Position numbers and translations under genes: made by a program. DNA of 41,777 nt from Flavobacteriales bacterium. GTDB lineage: Bacteria; Bacteroidota; Bacteroidia; Flavobacteriales_E; Vicingaceae. The first letter of the stretch is position 1, and every line of letters begins with the position of its first letter. The notes under the pieces are model-generated. The model did not search any database. It saw nothing but the letters and a program-made list of their open reading frames with translations, and was not told the origin of the DNA. The stretch lies in assembly GCA_029262875.1 (NCBI GenBank), contig JAJCYO010000124.1:1-41777 (forward strand). Direction: 5' to 3'. This document shows positions 39,321 to 41,777 of this stretch, in pieces.

Positions 39321-39327
39321 AACAAAT

Positions 39328-40647
39328 ATGATTAAAAAGAAACTAAACAAGCTGGTAGGCTTGAAAAAAGAAGAATTTGACGAATATGTTAAATCGGGGC
39401 AAATTCAAGTACAACAAGCGAGATTAATCCCAACACTAAAGACGGGAGATGAAATGGCATTGACATCCATCTTCTTATCTACACTTAGACTGGTTAAAGA
39501 ATACCGAGATGAAATTTTTAAAGAAATTAAACTCAGTAGGAATGGTAAAATGTATTATTATACAGAAGCTTGTTTCCCTGATGTAGACAAATCGAGAATA
39601 GATGGTTTAATCATTATTGTGATTAAAGGAGTAATTAGAGAAGCCGCTTTCTTTGAAATGAAAAACAAAAACAATGGATTGGATGCCAAACAGATTCAAA
39701 CTTATTTGAACATTTCGAAAAAGTTAGGAGTTCAAAATTTGATTACCGTTTCCAATGAGTTTGTAGCCGATTCTTCCCATTCTCCTGTGAAGGTTAAACC
39801 TCCTTCCAAAGTTTCTTTATTTCATTTTTCATGGACTTACCTGTTAACCAATGGAGAATTGCTATTGTTTAACAATGACAAAAACATACAAGATGAAGAC
39901 CAGGTAGAGATCATGAGCGAAGTATTAGAGTACATGAGCAACCCTCTTTCTGGTGTTGCTGGATACACAAAAATGAAACCTGGTTGGAAAGAATTAGCTG
40001 AGAACATTAGGGCACAAAAAACACTTAAAGTTTCTGAAACATACATAGAAGATGCTGTGTTGAGCTGGTACGAAGAGGAAAAAGACATGGCACTACTAAT
40101 GAGCAGAAAATTAGGCGTTCATGTAAAATCTTCATCTAAAACAAAAGATAGTTTAAAGAAAGACATTGGAAAGTTGGTTAAAAGCAATTACATCTCTGGA
40201 AAACTGAGTGTGAAAAATTCTGTTTCTGATATAAAAATGATTGCAGAATTCGAACGTAGAACTGTTTCCATGTCCATTAAAGTAATCCCTCCATTAGATA
40301 GAGGGACTGTTGCTCGAATTAACTGGATGAATAAACAGTTGGAGAACAGCAAAAAGAAAAATCCAGAACTGTTCTCAAAAATAGCAGGAAATATTTGGAT
40401 AGAAGCTGATGTGAAATTTGCTAAAGCCAACCTTAAAGTGAAGCTCACTGAATTAGGAGAGCTAACAGAACTGACCAAGGGAAAAGAAATACAAGCTTTT
40501 CATGTGGTTTTGATTAATGGGTTTGGAGCCAACTTTGCCTCCAACAAAAAGTTTATCGAGCTTATAGAAAAAATGGTATTGGACTATTACGCAGGAATAG
40601 TACAACAAATTAGTAACTGGAACAGACCTGCACCTAAGTTGAATTAA
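39328..40647 (+). CDS. PD-(D/E)XK nuclease-like protein
   Basis: A 439-residue cytoplasmic protein. The N-terminal part shows the residues expected for a PD-(D/E)XK restriction-endonuclease fold: Glu80 in YTEACF, Asp92 in RIDGLIII, Glu110 and Lys112 in FEMKNKN, Gln122 and Gln124 in KQIQTYLNI, in the usual order and spacing. Such folds are found in restriction enzymes, repair nucleases and defence proteins. The middle and C-terminal parts (about 200-439) include KMKPGWKELAENIRAQKTLK and FERRTVSMSIKVIPPLDRGT with no recognised domain. It has no methylase or helicase neighbour. A small lipoprotein precedes it by 7 nt; the wHTH-membrane pair starts 59 nt after it. Family assignment is by eye only. 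Confidence 0.8.
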   Translation: MIKKKLNKLVGLKKEEFDEYVKSGQIQVQQARLIPTLKTGDEMALTSIFLSTLRLVKEYRDEIFKEIKLSRNGKMYYYTEACFPDVDKSRIDGLIIIVIKGVIREAAFFEMKNKNNGLDAKQIQTYLNISKKLGVQNLITVSNEFVADSSHSPVKVKPPSKVSLFHFSWTYLLTNGELLLFNNDKNIQDEDQVEIMSEVLEYMSNPLSGVAGYTKMKPGWKELAENIRAQKTLKVSETYIEDAVLSWYEEEKDMALLMSRKLGVHVKSSSKTKDSLKKDIGKLVKSNYISGKLSVKNSVSDIKMIAEFERRTVSMSIKVIPPLDRGTVARINWMNKQLENSKKKNPELFSKIAGNIWIEADVKFAKANLKVKLTELGELTELTKGKEIQAFHVVLINGFGANFASNKKFIELIEKMVLDYYAGIVQQISNWNRPAPKLN

Positions 40648-40660
40648 TAAAATATAAATT

Positions 40661-40672
40661 GGGTACGTATGT
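40661..40672. promoter_or_regulatory. GTAC-N4-GTAC inverted repeat, possible operator
   Basis: The dyad GTACGTATGTAC has four-base perfect arms. It lies 34 nt before the winged-helix-like ATG and could be where that protein binds. It is short, so chance occurrence is plausible. Confidence 0.3.
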
Positions 40673-40706
40673 ACTTATTTGATTCTTGAGCTTAAAAATC
40701 AAAAAG

Positions 40707-40904
40707 ATGACAATACACTATACTAAAATAGCTAAAATTTTACTCGAACTAAACGAGCCCATAAGCTTAGAGAAGTTGTCATTGAAGTCCAATATAGCTA
40801 CCACTGAACTTAAAGAAATCATTTCGTTTTTAGACAGAAATAATTTTTTAAAATATAAAGGAAATTTAGATAAAATAGAACTGAAAAAAAATATTAAAAA
40901 GTAA
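40707..40904 (+). CDS. Small winged-helix-like protein
   Basis: A 65-residue basic protein with the shape of a winged helix-turn-helix: helix 1 KIAKILLELNEPISLEKLSL (about 7-26), turn and recognition helix SNIATTELKEIISFLDRNNF (about 28-47), then a wing LKYKGNLDKIELKK. It may act as a DNA-binding repressor of its own operon or as an adaptor. The ATG at 40707 is chosen; an upstream TTG at 40686 is in frame. The stop TAA and the next ATG share one base (TAATG), so this gene is translationally coupled to the membrane protein. A GTAC-N4-GTAC element lies just upstream (see 40661-40672). Not recognised as a named family. Confidence 0.72.
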   Translation: MTIHYTKIAKILLELNEPISLEKLSLKSNIATTELKEIISFLDRNNFLKYKGNLDKIELKKNIKK

Positions 40905-41518
40905 TGATCTGGATACATTATATCATTGTATTTCTTATTGCTTTATTGTTAAGTTCTACTGAAATACTCTTTGGAAAATACAAACTAAATTTTAATCTTT
41001 TATTGAGAAGACCAAAGTTTCTCATTTTTTATGACCTTTACTATGGAGTAGTTGGTGCTCTAACTTTGTGTTTAGTTGATTATACTGAACTAACTATTAA
41101 TACAATTGAAATTGGAAAATCTCCATATATTACAGCTGTGATTATTGGTTTGACAATAAAATCAATATCGAGATTGAATCTATACACAGTGAGTGCGGGA
41201 GATAAAGAAATTCATATCGGATTTAAACAAATAAGTAGTTTTTTTGATGATATAACTTTGAAAAGAATTAATGATTCTGTAGACAACAAGATAATAGAAG
41301 CGGTCAAAAAAACAGAAGCTAAACTTAAAAAGAAAACTTTAAGACAAATCAATGAATTAATTGAAAGAAGTCTTCCAAGCGATTTTCCAAAAATAAAAAA
41401 AGTCACTTTTCTTAAGGAAATAGATGATGAAAGGAAAAAATTTGACAAACTAAGATATTTCGCAGTCAAATTTGGTGCACATAAACTGGAAACAATATTA
41501 ATGCAGATTGAAGATTGA
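40904..41518 (+). CDS. Membrane protein with cytoplasmic coiled-coil tail, function unknown
   Basis: A 204-residue protein. Three hydrophobic segments at about residues 1-19 (IWIHYIIVFLIALLLSS), 42-58 (YDLYYGVVGALTLCLVD) and 72-90 (SPYITAVIIGLTIKS), then a soluble tail with a basic-acidic coiled coil (SVDNKIIEAVKKTEAKLKKK) and a C-terminal helical domain. The tail is predicted to face the cytoplasm, which would suit signalling or a toxin-like pore. I found no family. Coupled by one-base overlap to the winged-helix-like gene. Three hand-counted 60-base lines (40921, 41101, 41281) average about 26 percent GC, lower than the adjacent nuclease gene, suggesting a different origin for this pair. 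Confidence 0.8.
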   Translation: MIWIHYIIVFLIALLLSSTEILFGKYKLNFNLLLRRPKFLIFYDLYYGVVGALTLCLVDYTELTINTIEIGKSPYITAVIIGLTIKSISRLNLYTVSAGDKEIHIGFKQISSFFDDITLKRINDSVDNKIIEAVKKTEAKLKKKTLRQINELIERSLPSDFPKIKKVTFLKEIDDERKKFDKLRYFAVKFGAHKLETILMQIED

Positions 41519-41571
41519 AATACTACTTCTAAAACCCCTACCTTTACTCTCCTATTTATAAACTATAATAG

Positions 41572-41777
41572 TTGAAACCATTAAAGGATAAACATTTCAT
41601 CAACCACCAACTTCACCCCCATTATGAAGTCATTAAATCCTATCAAAAGAAAAAAGCCTTTGTGGCTTCAGCATTTTATCAGGAGCACCAAGAGGCCATC
41701 AACACTGTAATTAATGGCTTAGAATGGGACAACACCATTGCCAACCAAGTACCTAAAGAAGAACTTAGAATTGTTTC
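41572..41777 (+). CDS. Partial ORF running off the window end, product not recognised
   Basis: An open frame starting at TTG 41572, directly after an in-frame TAG, and continuing to the last base (68 codons visible, starting MKPLKDKHFINHQLHPHY). The sequence is polar and helix-prone (KSYQKKKAFVASAFYQEHQE, NGLEWDNTIANQVPKEELRI). No family recognised. GC is about 42 percent in the line from 41641, far above the preceding membrane gene. A TTG start is used elsewhere in this genome (for example 11844), so a true start here is plausible, but the gene could also begin elsewhere. Confidence 0.55.
   Translation, partial: MKPLKDKHFINHQLHPHYEVIKSYQKKKAFVASAFYQEHQEAINTVINGLEWDNTIANQVPKEELRIV

Overview
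The window is an AT-rich stretch of a Bacteroidota chromosome, most likely a marine-type Flavobacteriales. The evidence is a 287-residue primary sigma factor of the short Bacteroidota type, promoters that fit TTG-N17-23-TAnnTTTG, a long (487-residue) GAPDH, and families typical of the phylum: DUF1599, a BT_3928-like DoxX protein, DUF4846, DUF4476, DUF6526, DUF1573, YARHG, and SpoIIE phosphatases fused to TPRs. No rRNA, tRNA, CRISPR array, insertion sequence or integrase was seen.

Region 1 (1-9780) is mostly housekeeping on the plus strand: an ABC exporter half, rplS and rpoD each behind a recognisable promoter, gap, a HEAT-repeat protein, two small envelope proteins, a DUF4476 protein on the minus strand, a CtpA-type protease and a DUF1573 protein. 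Strong intrinsic terminators separate the units. Region 2 (9782-17692, minus) is one tight four-gene operon: a 1614-residue secreted protein with about 15 tandem 56-75-residue repeats, a protein with a LecA-like C-terminal domain, a DUF4846 lipoprotein and a solute-binding lipoprotein. Region 3 (17853-23423) is core metabolism: a minus-strand operon DUF1599 - DoxX/BT_3928 - peptide-type permease - tpiA, divergent from folP-xth across an 11-bp gap.

Region 4 (23413-28978) holds two large paralogues combining TPRs, one membrane segment, a coiled coil and a SpoIIE/PP2C phosphatase. Their 3' halves are nearly identical at DNA level, and each has a small divergent gene at its 5' end. Region 5 (29024-39320) is an accessory run, mostly on the plus strand, of small lipoproteins and secreted proteins. 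It includes a PqqB-like metallo-hydrolase, three paralogous lipoproteins with a GC..A.N..DDGSC motif, an orphan NarL-type response regulator, two paralogous Cys/His proteins, and an M48-like protease. An 18-base hairpin sequence occurs twice here, before the response-regulator unit and before the second Cys/His gene. Region 6 (39328-41777) has a PD-(D/E)XK nuclease-like protein, then a low-GC pair (small winged-helix-like protein plus membrane protein) whose genes overlap by one base, then a partial ORF of clearly higher GC at the window end.

The best candidates for something undescribed are the low-GC winged-helix/membrane pair next to the nuclease-like gene, the duplicated hairpin plus Cys/His gene arrangement, the repeat-protein operon, and the paired TPR-SpoIIE phosphatases with their small divergent partners. 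All functional statements rest on reading motifs by eye; no database search was run.
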